DNA of 64,000 nucleotides from Pelagibacteraceae bacterium AG-325-E23 (lineage in GTDB: Bacteria; Pseudomonadota; Alphaproteobacteria; Pelagibacterales; Pelagibacteraceae), in NCBI GenBank assembly GCA_003282945.1, contig QBYG01000006.1, forward strand, positions 1 through 64,000. The letters are read 5' to 3'. Below are positions 30,267 to 40,386 of this stretch, piece after piece. The position numbers and the translations under genes are program-made. Below the pieces are notes generated by a model. It did no database searches, had not been told where the DNA came from, and worked only from the letters and a program-made list of their open reading frames with translations. The first letter of the stretch is position 1. The number at the start of each line of letters is the position of its first letter.

Positions 30267-31428
30267 TTATATTTATTTGCCTATCAATATATTTTTTAAC
30301 TCTATCTACCATATTTTTTATTTCATTTATATTTTTTGGACTAGTATTATAGAATTTAGTAAAATAAGGCTTTTTCAATAACAATAATAGCAATTTATGA
30401 ATTGAAAAATAAGAAATTGAATTTTTCAAATATAAATTAACTAATTCATCATTAATTGTAACTAAAATTATTTCAAAATATGTATTATTAAAATTGTTAT
30501 TAATTATTTTAAGCAAGGGAAAATTTTTTAATTTTGGTTTAATAAAATTTAGTCCATTTAAAATAGAATAATTAAAACTATTGTTATAAGCAAAATTATC
30601 ATTTTTTGGGTTTAAAAAATTTACGATAGGAATCTCCATGGTTGTATTATGGGCAAGAAATTTTGTTAGTCCATTTTTAAAATCAACTATTGCATGTATA
30701 TAGGATTTAGGATGAATTAAAATTTCAAAGTGATTAATTTTTAAATTAAAGATTTTTTTTGCTTCTATTACTTCAAAGATTTTATTCATCATTGTGGCCG
30801 AGTCTATAGAAATTTTTTTCCCCATTTTCCAGTTAGGATGTTTTAGAGCTTCTTTTGGACTAATATTTTTAATAACATTTAGATTTTTGTTTAAAAATGG
30901 TCCACCAGATGCTGTTAAATAAATTTTTTTAACATTATTTTTGTTTTCTGATTGTAATAGTGACCATATAGAAAAATGTTCTGAGTCAAGTGGAATGAAT
31001 TTTGTATTATATTTTTTTAATTCTTTGCTAATAAATTTCCAACCACAAATTATTGACTCTTTGTTTGCTATCCCTAAATTTTCAACATGCTTGATAATAT
31101 TTAATGTTGGCTCCATTCCATCAATCCCTGATATTGCACTAATTCCAAAATTAATTTTTTTTCTTTCGTCCTGTAATGCCTCTTTAACGTTGAAATAAAC
31201 CTTAATTTTTTTATTTTTAAATCTTGAGGAATATTTTTTGTAATTATTTTTATCAAAAATAACTATTTTTTTTACATTATACTTTAATGCTTGCTGATAA
31301 ATTTTTTTAATTTGTTTATTTGTTGTAAGAAGTTTAATTTTATATTTATTCTTATTTTTGTTAATAATTTTTAATGTTGTATCCCCAATAGATCCTGTTG
31401 AACCTAACAATATTAAATCTTTTGTCAT
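30235..31428 (-). CDS. dxr: 1-deoxy-D-xylulose 5-phosphate reductoisomerase
   Basis: LLGSTGSIGDTTLKII, IPLDSEHFSIW, LTASGGPF, HPNWKMGKKISIDSATMMNK. Confidence 0.96.
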   Translation of the reverse strand: MTKDLILLGSTGSIGDTTLKIINKNKNKYKIKLLTTNKQIKKIYQQALKYNVKKIVIFDKNNYKKYSSRFKNKKIKVYFNVKEALQDERKKINFGISAISGIDGMEPTLNIIKHVENLGIANKESIICGWKFISKELKKYNTKFIPLDSEHFSIWSLLQSENKNNVKKIYLTASGGPFLNKNLNVIKNISPKEALKHPNWKMGKKISIDSATMMNKIFEVIEAKKIFNLKINHFEILIHPKSYIHAIVDFKNGLTKFLAHNTTMEIPIVNFLNPKNDNFAYNNSFNYSILNGLNFIKPKLKNFPLLKIINNNFNNTYFEIILVTINDELVNLYLKNSISYFSIHKLLLLLLKKPYFTKFYNTSPKNINEIKNMVDRVKKYIDRQININDKIYKKNIK

Positions 31429-31429
31429 T

Positions 31430-32089
31430 TTAAGATGTTATAATAATTAAAATTATACTTAATGGTAAAGCTAATAGGATACCATCTATTCTATCCAAAA
31501 TACCGCCGTGACCGGGTAAAATATTACCTGTATCTTTTAATTTGGCCATTCTTTTCAAGTAAGAAATAGATAGATCTCCTATCTGTGAAATGAACGATAT
31601 TAAAATTATAAATAAAAATATGTTTAAATTTATATATATCAAATTATTGATAAATTTATAGACAGTAAATCCAAATAATAGAGCAAAAATGAAAGATCCA
31701 ATTAATCCAGAGAAAGTTTTTTTTGGGCTAATTGATGTAAGTTTTTTTCCCCCAATAATTTTACCAAAAACAAATCCTCCAATATCTGTTGATATACAAA
31801 TTATTAAAATAAAAAATAATGTATATTTATTATTTTCAAAAGATCCATTTAAATAATAAATAATTACTAAAGAAAAATAGACCATATAAAAAGTTGATAG
31901 CGTTATGGCTACAAAAGTAATTTTTTTTTTATTTTTGTATATTTTTTTTAATATTTTTGAAAATTCATCTAATGAAATAAAATTTAAAAAAAATAGTAGC
32001 AAATAAAAGAAATATGAATTTATAAATGAAAAAAAAATAGTTAATAATAGAAAAAGAGAGGTAAAGATTCTTTTTTTTAGTTCACTCAT
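31430..32089 (-). CDS. cdsA: Phosphatidate cytidylyltransferase
   Basis: DIGGFVFGKIIGGKKLTSISPKKTFSGLIG, SYLKRMAKLKDTGNILPGHGGILDRIDG. Confidence 0.95.
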   Translation of the reverse strand: MSELKKRIFTSLFLLLTIFFSFINSYFFYLLLFFLNFISLDEFSKILKKIYKNKKKITFVAITLSTFYMVYFSLVIIYYLNGSFENNKYTLFFILIICISTDIGGFVFGKIIGGKKLTSISPKKTFSGLIGSFIFALLFGFTVYKFINNLIYINLNIFLFIILISFISQIGDLSISYLKRMAKLKDTGNILPGHGGILDRIDGILLALPLSIILIIITS

Positions 32090-32766
32090 TTAATGCCGCC
32101 AAAATTTCTTCTCATACTTTTAAATTTTACTATTATTTTTTGAAAATCTTTTTTATTAAAATCTGGCCATAATTTTTTAATAAAAAATATCTCTGTGTAT
32201 GATGACTGCCAAAGTAAAAAGTTGCTAAGCCTAAACCTATTTCCAGTTCTAATTAATATCTCTGGATCAGGTATGTCTTTAGTGTATAAATTTTTTGAAA
32301 TATTTTTTTCATTTACTTTACTAGATGAGTTAATCAGTTTTTTTATTGCTGTAATAATTTCTTCTTTAGATCCATAATTAAGAGCAAGGTTTATTTGAAT
32401 AGAATAGTTCTTTTTTGTTATTTTTTCAGCTTTTCTAAGTTTTTTTTTCAATGTATTGGGAAATTTATTGATATTACCAATAATATTTAGCTTAACATTT
32501 TTTTTAGCCAATCTATTAAATTGCTCATCTACATATTTCTCTAAAAGATAAATTAGAAATAAAATTTCTTTTTTTGGTCTTTTCCAATTTTCAGTAGAAA
32601 AAGTATATAATGTTAAATGTTTAATTTTATTATAAATTGCAGCTTCAATTATTTTTTCTACTACTTTAACACCCTGTGTATGTCCGTAATTTCTTGATTT
32701 TTTCTTTCTAATTCCCCATCTGCCATTTCCATCCATAATAATGGCAACATGTTTTGGTGAATTCAT
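32086..32766 (-). CDS. uppS: Isoprenyl transferase (undecaprenyl diphosphate synthase)
   Basis: HVAIIMDGNGRWG, YTFSTENWKRP, DPEILIRTGNRFRLSNFLLWQSSYTEIFF. Confidence 0.96.
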   Translation of the reverse strand: MNSPKHVAIIMDGNGRWGIRKKKSRNYGHTQGVKVVEKIIEAAIYNKIKHLTLYTFSTENWKRPKKEILFLIYLLEKYVDEQFNRLAKKNVKLNIIGNINKFPNTLKKKLRKAEKITKKNYSIQINLALNYGSKEEIITAIKKLINSSSKVNEKNISKNLYTKDIPDPEILIRTGNRFRLSNFLLWQSSYTEIFFIKKLWPDFNKKDFQKIIVKFKSMRRNFGGIK

Positions 32767-33314
32767 ATTGTCATTATTTCTTTTTCTTTTATTGTAACTC
32801 TCTCATCAATAATTTTAATTTGTTCATCTGTATAATCTTGAATAATTTTTTCTTTTTTTTTTAAATCATCCTCTGAAATATTTTTATCCTTTAATAATTT
32901 TTTGAGTTCATCATTTGCTTCACGTCTAATATTTCTTATAGAAATTTTACACTTCTCACCCATTGATTTTATAATTTTTTTCATTTCAGATCTTCTTTCT
33001 TCACTTAAATCTGGGACTGGTAATCTAATTAATTGTCCATCTATTTGTGGATTTAGACCTAATTCAGATTTTTTAATTGCTGAGTCAATCAATGGTACAT
33101 TATTTAAATCCCATACTTGGATATTTATACTTCTAGGCTCTGGTGCTGTGATACTGCCTAATTGATTTATTGGCATTTTTTGACCGTAAACATCTACTTT
33201 AATAGTATCTAACATGCTAGCATTTGCCCTTCCTGTTCTCAATGAGTTTAACTCTTGTTGAAATACTTCATAGGTTTTTAACATTTTGCTCTTATATTTG
33301 CTATCTTCAAACAT
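32763..33314 (-). CDS. frr: Ribosome recycling factor
   Basis: LNSLRTGRANASMLD, RLPVPDLSEERR, IRNIRREANDELKKL. Confidence 0.97.
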   Translation of the reverse strand: MFEDSKYKSKMLKTYEVFQQELNSLRTGRANASMLDTIKVDVYGQKMPINQLGSITAPEPRSINIQVWDLNNVPLIDSAIKKSELGLNPQIDGQLIRLPVPDLSEERRSEMKKIIKSMGEKCKISIRNIRREANDELKKLLKDKNISEDDLKKKEKIIQDYTDEQIKIIDERVTIKEKEIMTI

Positions 33315-34165
33315 TATTCTCCTATTTTTAGTCTTATAAACTCATTAATTGTTAGCTCAGGCATATCCATATTTTTTATTACATCTTTAACTTTTAATTT
33401 AGGATCCATAACCCAATCCTGGTTTAACAAACTATTATCATCTTTAAATTTATTAATTTTACCTAAACTAATTTTTTGCGCGATTTCTTCAGGCTTACCA
33501 GATGTTTTTAATTCTTCAGCTATTAATTCAACCTCTTTGTCGACTATCTCTTTTTTTATTTTATCTGGGGACAGGGCAATTGGGTTTGAAGCTGCAATGT
33601 GCATTGATAATTGTTTACCAAATAACTCAATTTTTTCAGATTTCTCATTTACATTCAAAGAAACTATTACTACCAACTTTGAGACATTATCTTTAATTAT
33701 AGAGTGCTGATATGAAAAATTTTTTGATTTGTCGTTACATATTGTTTTCGATCTACCTATTGTAATTTTTTCACCAATTTTTGCAATCAAAGCTACCAAA
33801 TTTTCATCTACAGTCTTATTATTCTTCATCATAGATTTTTTTAATTCGTCAAGTTTTGAGGACTTTGTATTGTTTAATTCACTTAATTCTTTGACAAATT
33901 CTATAAAATCCTCGTTTTTTGCAACAAAGTCTGTTTCACAATTAACCTCAATTAATGATTTTTTTGTTTCATCTCCTGAAACTACAATCACACCTTCTGA
34001 CGCATTTCTATCCATTTTTTTGGAAGCCTTAGCTATTCCTTTAACTCTTAAAATCTCTGCTGCTTTATCCAAATCACCATTGGAGTCCTTAAGAGCGGCA
34101 TTACAATCTTTAAATCCAGCACCAGTAGATTTTCTTAATTGTTTAACTTTTTCAATATCACTCAT
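33314..34165 (-). CDS. tsf: Translation elongation factor Ts
   Basis: [34 protein letters not shown]; start MSDIEKVKQ at 34165 preferred over 34252 (which would enter rpsB). Confidence 0.96.
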   Translation of the reverse strand: MSDIEKVKQLRKSTGAGFKDCNAALKDSNGDLDKAAEILRVKGIAKASKKMDRNASEGVIVVSGDETKKSLIEVNCETDFVAKNEDFIEFVKELSELNNTKSSKLDELKKSMMKNNKTVDENLVALIAKIGEKITIGRSKTICNDKSKNFSYQHSIIKDNVSKLVVIVSLNVNEKSEKIELFGKQLSMHIAASNPIALSPDKIKKEIVDKEVELIAEELKTSGKPEEIAQKISLGKINKFKDDNSLLNQDWVMDPKLKVKDVIKNMDMPELTINEFIRLKIGE

Positions 34166-34193
34166 TTCATTTTCCTGTAATAAATTAAATTTC

Positions 34194-34982
34194 TTAATTA
34201 AGTTTTGTTTGTAATTTTGCTTCTTTAGATTTGTCTGGATTTGCGGTTTCAACTTTTAATGTCTCTGCATCTTTTTCGTTAGAAATATTTTGTGGTACTT
34301 CTTTTTTAGCATTAAGAATTGTTTGTTTTAAAAGTGAACAATACAAATCAATAGATCTTCTTGCATCATCGTTTCCAGGAATAGGAAAATCAATACCGTC
34401 TGGATTGGAATTTGTATCTAAAATTGCAACTATTGGGATTCCTAATTTAACAGACTCTTTAATTGCTAAAGACTCATAATTTGTATCAATTATAAACACT
34501 AGATCAGGTATCTTTTTCATACTTGATATTCCTCCTAACGATCTTTGTAATTTATCTCTTTGACCACTCATTTTTAAAAGTTCTTTTTTTGTGAAGCCTC
34601 TATTTTCAGATTGAAGATCAGAGTTAATTTTATCTAATTTTTTAATTGAATTTGATATAGTGCCCCAATTAGTAAGCATTCCTCCAAGCCATCTATAATT
34701 TACAAAATATTGATCAGTTTCATTTGCAAGCTCAGCTATTGCCTCTGATGCTTGTTTTTTAGTTGATATAAATAATATCTTCCCACCTGATGAGATTGTT
34801 GAATAAACTTTTTCTAAAGCCACTTTAGTTAATTCAAGTGTTTGTGTTAAATCTATAATATGGATAGAGTCTCTTTTACCAAATATAAACTTCTTCATTT
34901 TAGGGTTCCATCTTAATGTTTTGTGGCCAAGATGAACGCCAGCTTCTAATAGTTGCTCAATTGTAAAATTAGGTATTTTCAT
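34194..34982 (-). CDS. rpsB: 30S ribosomal protein S2
   Basis: [34 protein letters not shown] at 34982 ([10 protein letters not shown]) preferred over 35009. Confidence 0.97.
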   Translation of the reverse strand: MKIPNFTIEQLLEAGVHLGHKTLRWNPKMKKFIFGKRDSIHIIDLTQTLELTKVALEKVYSTISSGGKILFISTKKQASEAIAELANETDQYFVNYRWLGGMLTNWGTISNSIKKLDKINSDLQSENRGFTKKELLKMSGQRDKLQRSLGGISSMKKIPDLVFIIDTNYESLAIKESVKLGIPIVAILDTNSNPDGIDFPIPGNDDARRSIDLYCSLLKQTILNAKKEVPQNISNEKDAETLKVETANPDKSKEAKLQTKLN

Positions 34983-35060
34983 TTTTTTTTCCCGGTTATG
35001 CCACCACAATTACTGCCTAATAAGGACCGGAGGTATAAAACCAGAAATTGTGTGCGTGTT
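34983..35060 (-). promoter_or_regulatory. Structured rpsB 5' leader (candidate cis-regulatory RNA)
   Basis: 7-bp stem CACAATT/AATTGTG (34 nt between the arms), internal small hairpins, and TCCGGT able to pair with ACCGGG just before the rpsB start. Confidence 0.55.
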
Positions 35061-35107
35061 AATTTAGGAAACTAATTACAAAAAAAATAAAAAAAAACAA
35101 GTTTTTT

Positions 35108-38100
35108 TTATGATATTTCAATATTTTCCTCATTTCTCATCAAATTAAGCATTTTATGATCTATTTTTCTCTTCTGACTCAATTTAAATAACATGGTTTT
35201 ATTATCATTCTCAACTTCAAATCTAACATTTGTTTTGCCCTCCTCAAAACTCAATTTATTAATTTTTTGAAGATCAACTATATTTTTGACTTTTATTAAA
35301 ATTTCTTCAATAGGTTTATCGATGACTTCTTTCATAGAGATGATCTTTCTAATATTAATTTTTTTTTGTACCTTACTCTCATCAATGTAATTTTTAACAA
35401 GAGTAATCATAACTGAATTTCCTTCTATAAGAATTTCTCTATTTGCTTCAAAAATATCCGAAAATACAAATAGTTCAAAAACACCAGATAAGTCAGAAAA
35501 CTTAATTATTGCATAAGAGGTTCCTTTTTGGGTTTTTTTTTCTTGAACTTTTAATATTGTAGATGAAATATTAGAATTTAAAATATTTTCATTGGTATTA
35601 AATTCCTCATAGTCAATAATATTATATTGATTAAAAAGTGATTTGTATTGATTTAAAGGATGGTCAGAAATGAAAAAGCCTAAAGTTTCAAATTCTTTTG
35701 ATAGTTTGCTATCAATATTCCAGTCTTCTACATCAACTATATAAGACTCATCATTATCTTCTTTAAATAAATCTATTTGATTTGCAGAATTATTTTCAAA
35801 AATATTTTTTGATTTTAAAATAATATTAGGTATTGAATTATATAAAGATTGTCTGTTACTATTTAAATTATCAAATGCTCCTGCTTTAACTAAACCTTCT
35901 AGCTGTAATTTATTTATATCTTTTGGGTTTACACGTTTTATAAAGTCATTTAGATCTTTAAATTCCCCATTCTTGGTTCTCTCCTCTACAATTTTTGAAA
36001 TAGCTTCAAAACCTACACTTTTTATTGCACCTAACGAGTAAAGAAAATTTTTTCCATCAGAGGAGAAATTTGCATAACATTTGTTAATATCTGGACGAAT
36101 TATTTTAATATTTAGTCTTTTGAGTTCTTCATAAAATTCACTTAATTTTTTTTGATTTGAAAGTTCCATTGACATAGAGGCTGCAAAAAACTCATGTGGG
36201 TAGTATGTTTTTAAAAATGCTGTTTGATAAGCTATGATTGCGTAAGCGGCAGCATGGCTTTTGTTAAACCCATATTCTGCAAATGGTTCAATTTTTAAAA
36301 AAATCCCAGCTGCAATATCTTTGCTAATTCCATTTTTGTAGGCCCCTTCAACAAATCTTTCCTTCTGCTTTTCTAGTTCAGCTCTTTTTTTTTTACCCAT
36401 AGCTCTTCTAAGTATGTCAGCCTCACCAGCGGTAAACCCTGACAGAGCTTGTGCTATTTGCATAACTTGTTCTTGATATATAATTACTCCATATGTAGGT
36501 TTTAGAATATTCTCTAGTTTAGGGTGTAAATAGTCTGGTTCTCTTTTGCCATGTTTACAATCGTTGTAAGTTGGTATGTTACTCATAGGACCGGGCCTAT
36601 ATAAAGCAACTAAAGCTATAATATCCTCCAAATGATTAGGTTTCATGTTTATTAAAGCATCCTTCATTCCAGAACTTTCTAATTGAAATAATCCAACAGT
36701 TTTACCACTTGTTAATAGGTCAAAAACTTTTTGATCTTCGTAATTAATAGTTTCAATTTTGAAATTTGGGTGTTTTTTTTCTACAAGTTTTTGTGTTTTG
36801 TTAATTACTGTAAGTGTCTTTAGACCAAGAAAATCAAATTTAACTAACCCAGCATTTTCAGCTGAATACATATCGAATTGTGTAGAAGGAAGCAATAAAT
36901 CTGCTGCAGAGTCTTTATATAAAGGAACGGTTTCTGTTAATTTTTTATCTGCTATGACTACTCCAGCTGCATGTGTTGCAACGTTTCTATTTAGGCCTTC
37001 AAGTTTTAAAGATAGTTCTATTAGACGACTAACTCTTTTATCTTCATTGATTAACTTTTGTAACCTTGGTTCTATATTAATGCTTTCTTGTAAGGTTAAT
37101 GGTCTAGAAGGATCAAATGGTATCATTTTACATATGCTATCTATAAAACCATATGGTAGTCCTAATACCCGTCCAACATCTCTTATTACCATTCTTGCCT
37201 TTAGCTTTCCAAATGTAATGATATGGGCAACACTATCTTTATATTTAGTTGTTAAATATTTGAAAACTTGATCCCTTTTTTCCTCACAGAAATCTATATC
37301 AAAATCAGGCATAGAAATCCTATCAGGATTTAAAAATCTCTCAAAAATTAAATTAAATTTTATTGGATCAACATCCGTTATTGATAGACACCAAGCAACT
37401 AATGAACCTGCTCCTGACCCTCTTCCAGGACCAACTGGTATATTATTATTTTTTGCCCATTTTATATAGTCTGAAACAATTAAAAAATATCCTGAATAAT
37501 TCATTTCAGTTATAATTTTTATTTCATGATTTAATCTATCTTTATAAGTATCTTTGGTTTTTATATTATTTAATATTTTACTTATTAGCTCAGGATCATT
37601 TTTAAATTTTTCCTCTAAACCTTTTAAAGAGTCGTTTTTTAACTTATCGTCGATATTTACTGTATCTGTAATAATATTAGGCAGTATTGGTTTGGATGGA
37701 ATAGGTCTAAAATTACATCTAAAAGGCAAATTATAATTATTTTCTAGTGCCTCAGGTAAATCTTTAAAGATCTCATCCATTTCAGCCGATGATTTTAAAT
37801 AGTGATTATTAGTCAGTTTTAATCTTTTTTGATCGTTTATATAAGTTTTTTGACCTATGCACATTAAAGCATCGTGAGCTTCATGCATTTCCTTATCCAA
37901 ATAATAAACCTCGTTAGTAGCTATGATTGGTATTTGATATTTTTTTGAACCATTTAAGTTAAAAAATTCAAATTCTTTTTCATTTTTATCACCATGTCTT
38001 TGAATTTCTAAATAAAAATTTTCTTTAAAATTGTTATTTAATATTGTTATTAATTCATGTAGTTCTTCAAATAATCCTTTATTAAACATATTGCCAATTA

Positions 38101-38512
38101 AATTATTTATTGCTCCAGATAGAACGATAATCCCGCCACTATATTTTGTTAAATCTTCAATTGAGCAATGTGGTTGATCATTATCGACATTTTCTAAATA
38201 AGCTTTTGAAGAAAGTTCAATTATATTTTTATAACCATTATAATTTTTAGCAATTAGGGGAATAAGTCCATAAGTATTTTTAAATTTAAATTGAACTTGT
38301 GATCCTATGATAGGTTGGGTGCCAACTGATGAGATGTTTTCCGAAAATTCTAATGCTCCTGATAAATTATAAGTATCACTTATACCTATAGACTGTATCT
38401 TATTTTTTTTACAATACTCTTTAAGATTTTCAATTTTCAATGCACCCTCACAAATTGAATACTGTGAATGAATTTTAATTTGATTGAAGGATTTTTTTTT
38501 AGATTGTAGCAT
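35108..38512 (-). CDS. dnaE: DNA polymerase III alpha subunit
   Basis: PHP domain, GPGRGSGAGSLVAWCLSITDVDPI, PDFDIDFCEEKRD, RRAMGKKK, YGFNKSHAAAYA; start at 38512 (MLQSKKKSF) or 38536. Confidence 0.97.
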   Translation of the reverse strand: MLQSKKKSFNQIKIHSQYSICEGALKIENLKEYCKKNKIQSIGISDTYNLSGALEFSENISSVGTQPIIGSQVQFKFKNTYGLIPLIAKNYNGYKNIIELSSKAYLENVDNDQPHCSIEDLTKYSGGIIVLSGAINNLIGNMFNKGLFEELHELITILNNNFKENFYLEIQRHGDKNEKEFEFFNLNGSKKYQIPIIATNEVYYLDKEMHEAHDALMCIGQKTYINDQKRLKLTNNHYLKSSAEMDEIFKDLPEALENNYNLPFRCNFRPIPSKPILPNIITDTVNIDDKLKNDSLKGLEEKFKNDPELISKILNNIKTKDTYKDRLNHEIKIITEMNYSGYFLIVSDYIKWAKNNNIPVGPGRGSGAGSLVAWCLSITDVDPIKFNLIFERFLNPDRISMPDFDIDFCEEKRDQVFKYLTTKYKDSVAHIITFGKLKARMVIRDVGRVLGLPYGFIDSICKMIPFDPSRPLTLQESINIEPRLQKLINEDKRVSRLIELSLKLEGLNRNVATHAAGVVIADKKLTETVPLYKDSAADLLLPSTQFDMYSAENAGLVKFDFLGLKTLTVINKTQKLVEKKHPNFKIETINYEDQKVFDLLTSGKTVGLFQLESSGMKDALINMKPNHLEDIIALVALYRPGPMSNIPTYNDCKHGKREPDYLHPKLENILKPTYGVIIYQEQVMQIAQALSGFTAGEADILRRAMGKKKRAELEKQKERFVEGAYKNGISKDIAAGIFLKIEPFAEYGFNKSHAAAYAIIAYQTAFLKTYYPHEFFAASMSMELSNQKKLSEFYEELKRLNIKIIRPDINKCYANFSSDGKNFLYSLGAIKSVGFEAISKIVEERTKNGEFKDLNDFIKRVNPKDINKLQLEGLVKAGAFDNLNSNRQSLYNSIPNIILKSKNIFENNSANQIDLFKEDNDESYIVDVEDWNIDSKLSKEFETLGFFISDHPLNQYKSLFNQYNIIDYEEFNTNENILNSNISSTILKVQEKKTQKGTSYAIIKFSDLSGVFELFVFSDIFEANREILIEGNSVMITLVKNYIDESKVQKKINIRKIISMKEVIDKPIEEILIKVKNIVDLQKINKLSFEEGKTNVRFEVENDNKTMLFKLSQKRKIDHKMLNLMRNEENIEIS

Positions 38513-39182
38513 TAATGATTTGTATATTACCATCATTCATCATAATTTTACAATCTGCCATATTTGCAAAATATCTATTGTGAGTTGCAAAAATTATGAT
38601 TCTATTTTTATTTTTTAAATTAAACAGGATTTTAAAGATAAGTTTTGCATTATCAAAATCTAGACTACCAGTTGGCTCGTCGGCTAATATAATATCAGGA
38701 TCGTTAATTAATGCCCTAGCTATAGCAATACGCTGATTTTCACCACCAGATAATTCATTTGGAAAATGGTTTATTCTAGACGACATACCTACATTTTTAA
38801 TTAATTTTTTTGCAAGATCTACTGACTTTTGTTTTTCTTTAGATACTAGTAAGTTAGGCAAGTAAACATTTTCTAAAGCTGTAAAATCTGATAATAAGTT
38901 TTTGTCTTGATAAATAATTCCAATTTTCTTTGCTCTAATTAAATCATTTTCAACTTTATTATTTAATTTTATTTTCTTGCTGTTTATTTCGATTGAACCC
39001 GTTGTAGGGTTATCAATTAATGAAAGTAAATTTAGTAAAGTCGATTTTCCAGATCCAGATGGTCCCGTAATAGAATAGGTTTTTCCAGTTTCAAAATTAA
39101 ATGAAATATCACTTAAAACATTTATAGTTTTATTTTTTTTGTATTTTTTTGTTAGATTTTTTATTTTAATATAATTATTCAT
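38499..39182 (-). CDS. lolD: Lipoprotein-releasing ABC transporter ATP-binding protein LolD
   Basis: GPSGSGKSTLLNLLSLID, LSGGENQRIAIARAL, ILADEPTGSLD; next to lolC/E. Confidence 0.93.
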   Translation of the reverse strand: MNNYIKIKNLTKKYKKNKTINVLSDISFNFETGKTYSITGPSGSGKSTLLNLLSLIDNPTTGSIEINSKKIKLNNKVENDLIRAKKIGIIYQDKNLLSDFTALENVYLPNLLVSKEKQKSVDLAKKLIKNVGMSSRINHFPNELSGGENQRIAIARALINDPDIILADEPTGSLDFDNAKLIFKILFNLKNKNRIIIFATHNRYFANMADCKIMMNDGNIQIINATI

Positions 39183-40386
39183 ATTTTAGAGTTTTAACTG
39201 TATCTAAAGAAGATGCTTTTGAAGCTGGGTATATAGATACTAAAATTGTTGCAATTATTGAACAAAGGGAGATTATTATTATTGAAATTAAATTTAATTC
39301 AGAAGGCATAGAATTTAAAATATAAATATCTTCTGGAAAAAGAGAAATACCAAATATATTTGAGATAAATTGTCTAACGCTTTCTATATAAATGGAAAAA
39401 AGAGTGCCAACAACTACTCCAAATAATGTCGCTGATGTTCCTATAAAAAAACCCACTAAAAAGAAGATTTTTTTTATGGATTTACTTGATACTCCAATAG
39501 ATTTTAGAATACCTATATCTCTTGTTTTATTTTTAACTAAAATTGTAAGTCCAGATATTATATTAAATGCTGCAACAATAATTATCAAAGAAAGAATTAT
39601 AAACATTACATTTCTTTCAACTTTCAAAGCTGAAAATAATGATTTATTCATGTCTGACCAAGTATAAACTAGTGAATCTGGAAACTGGGTTTTTAAATTT
39701 TTTTTATGAATTGCTATATTTTTTGGATCTTTAAAATAAAATTCTAAGAACCTGTCTTCTTTATTCTTATTAAAAAAACTCTCAAGTGTTTCTAAATTTA
39801 TATATACAATATTTTCATTATAGTCTGACAAACCACTATCAAAAATTGATACTATTTTAAAGTTTTCTTGTTTCGGCAATGTACCTACTAAAGTTTGTAT
39901 TCCCGCAGGAGACATTACTGTGATAGTATCTCCAATATCAACATTTAAATTAAAACTTAATTCTTTACCAATCGAAATATTATTTTTATTTAAGTTTTGA
40001 GATCCAGAAAATGCTTTATTTTTGGTTATTGTAAGATTTCTAAAATCATTTTCTAAATATCCTTTTAAGAGGACACCCTTCGTAATATTTTTATTCAGTA
40101 TTACCGCTTCTCCATCATTTGAAAGTAAATTATTTGTAAGATCTATATCTTGATTATGTACCAAAGGAGTATTGCCTTGTTGGACTACCGCATGTGCATT
40201 AAAACCTACAATTTTATTTATTAATTCAGTTCTAAAACCATTCATCACTGACATAACAATGATTAGAACCGCAACCCCTAATGAAATACCTATAAAAGAA
40301 AAAATTGATATGATATTTAAAAAACCATCATTTTTTCTAGTCCTTAAAAATCTAAAAGTAACTTCTCTTTCTAACTGTGAGATCAA
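39175..40386 (-). CDS. Lipoprotein-releasing ABC transporter permease LolC/LolE
   Basis: LEREVTFRFLRTRKNDGFLNIISIFSFIGISLGVAVLIIVMSVMNGFR, four TM segments. Confidence 0.93.
   Translation of the reverse strand: MISQLEREVTFRFLRTRKNDGFLNIISIFSFIGISLGVAVLIIVMSVMNGFRTELINKIVGFNAHAVVQQGNTPLVHNQDIDLTNNLLSNDGEAVILNKNITKGVLLKGYLENDFRNLTITKNKAFSGSQNLNKNNISIGKELSFNLNVDIGDTITVMSPAGIQTLVGTLPKQENFKIVSIFDSGLSDYNENIVYINLETLESFFNKNKEDRFLEFYFKDPKNIAIHKKNLKTQFPDSLVYTWSDMNKSLFSALKVERNVMFIILSLIIIVAAFNIISGLTILVKNKTRDIGILKSIGVSSKSIKKIFFLVGFFIGTSATLFGVVVGTLFSIYIESVRQFISNIFGISLFPEDIYILNSMPSELNLISIIIISLCSIIATILVSIYPASKASSLDTVKTLKYE

Noticed and set aside
33729-34214. 161-aa plus-strand ORF antisense to tsf
   Set aside because: Fully opposite a conserved essential gene; low-complexity hydrophobic/Ser-rich translation expected from antisense of Lys/Glu-rich sequence
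36759-37271. 170-aa plus-strand ORF antisense to dnaE
   Set aside because: Lies entirely within the well-supported dnaE coding region; no recognisable family; typical shadow ORF
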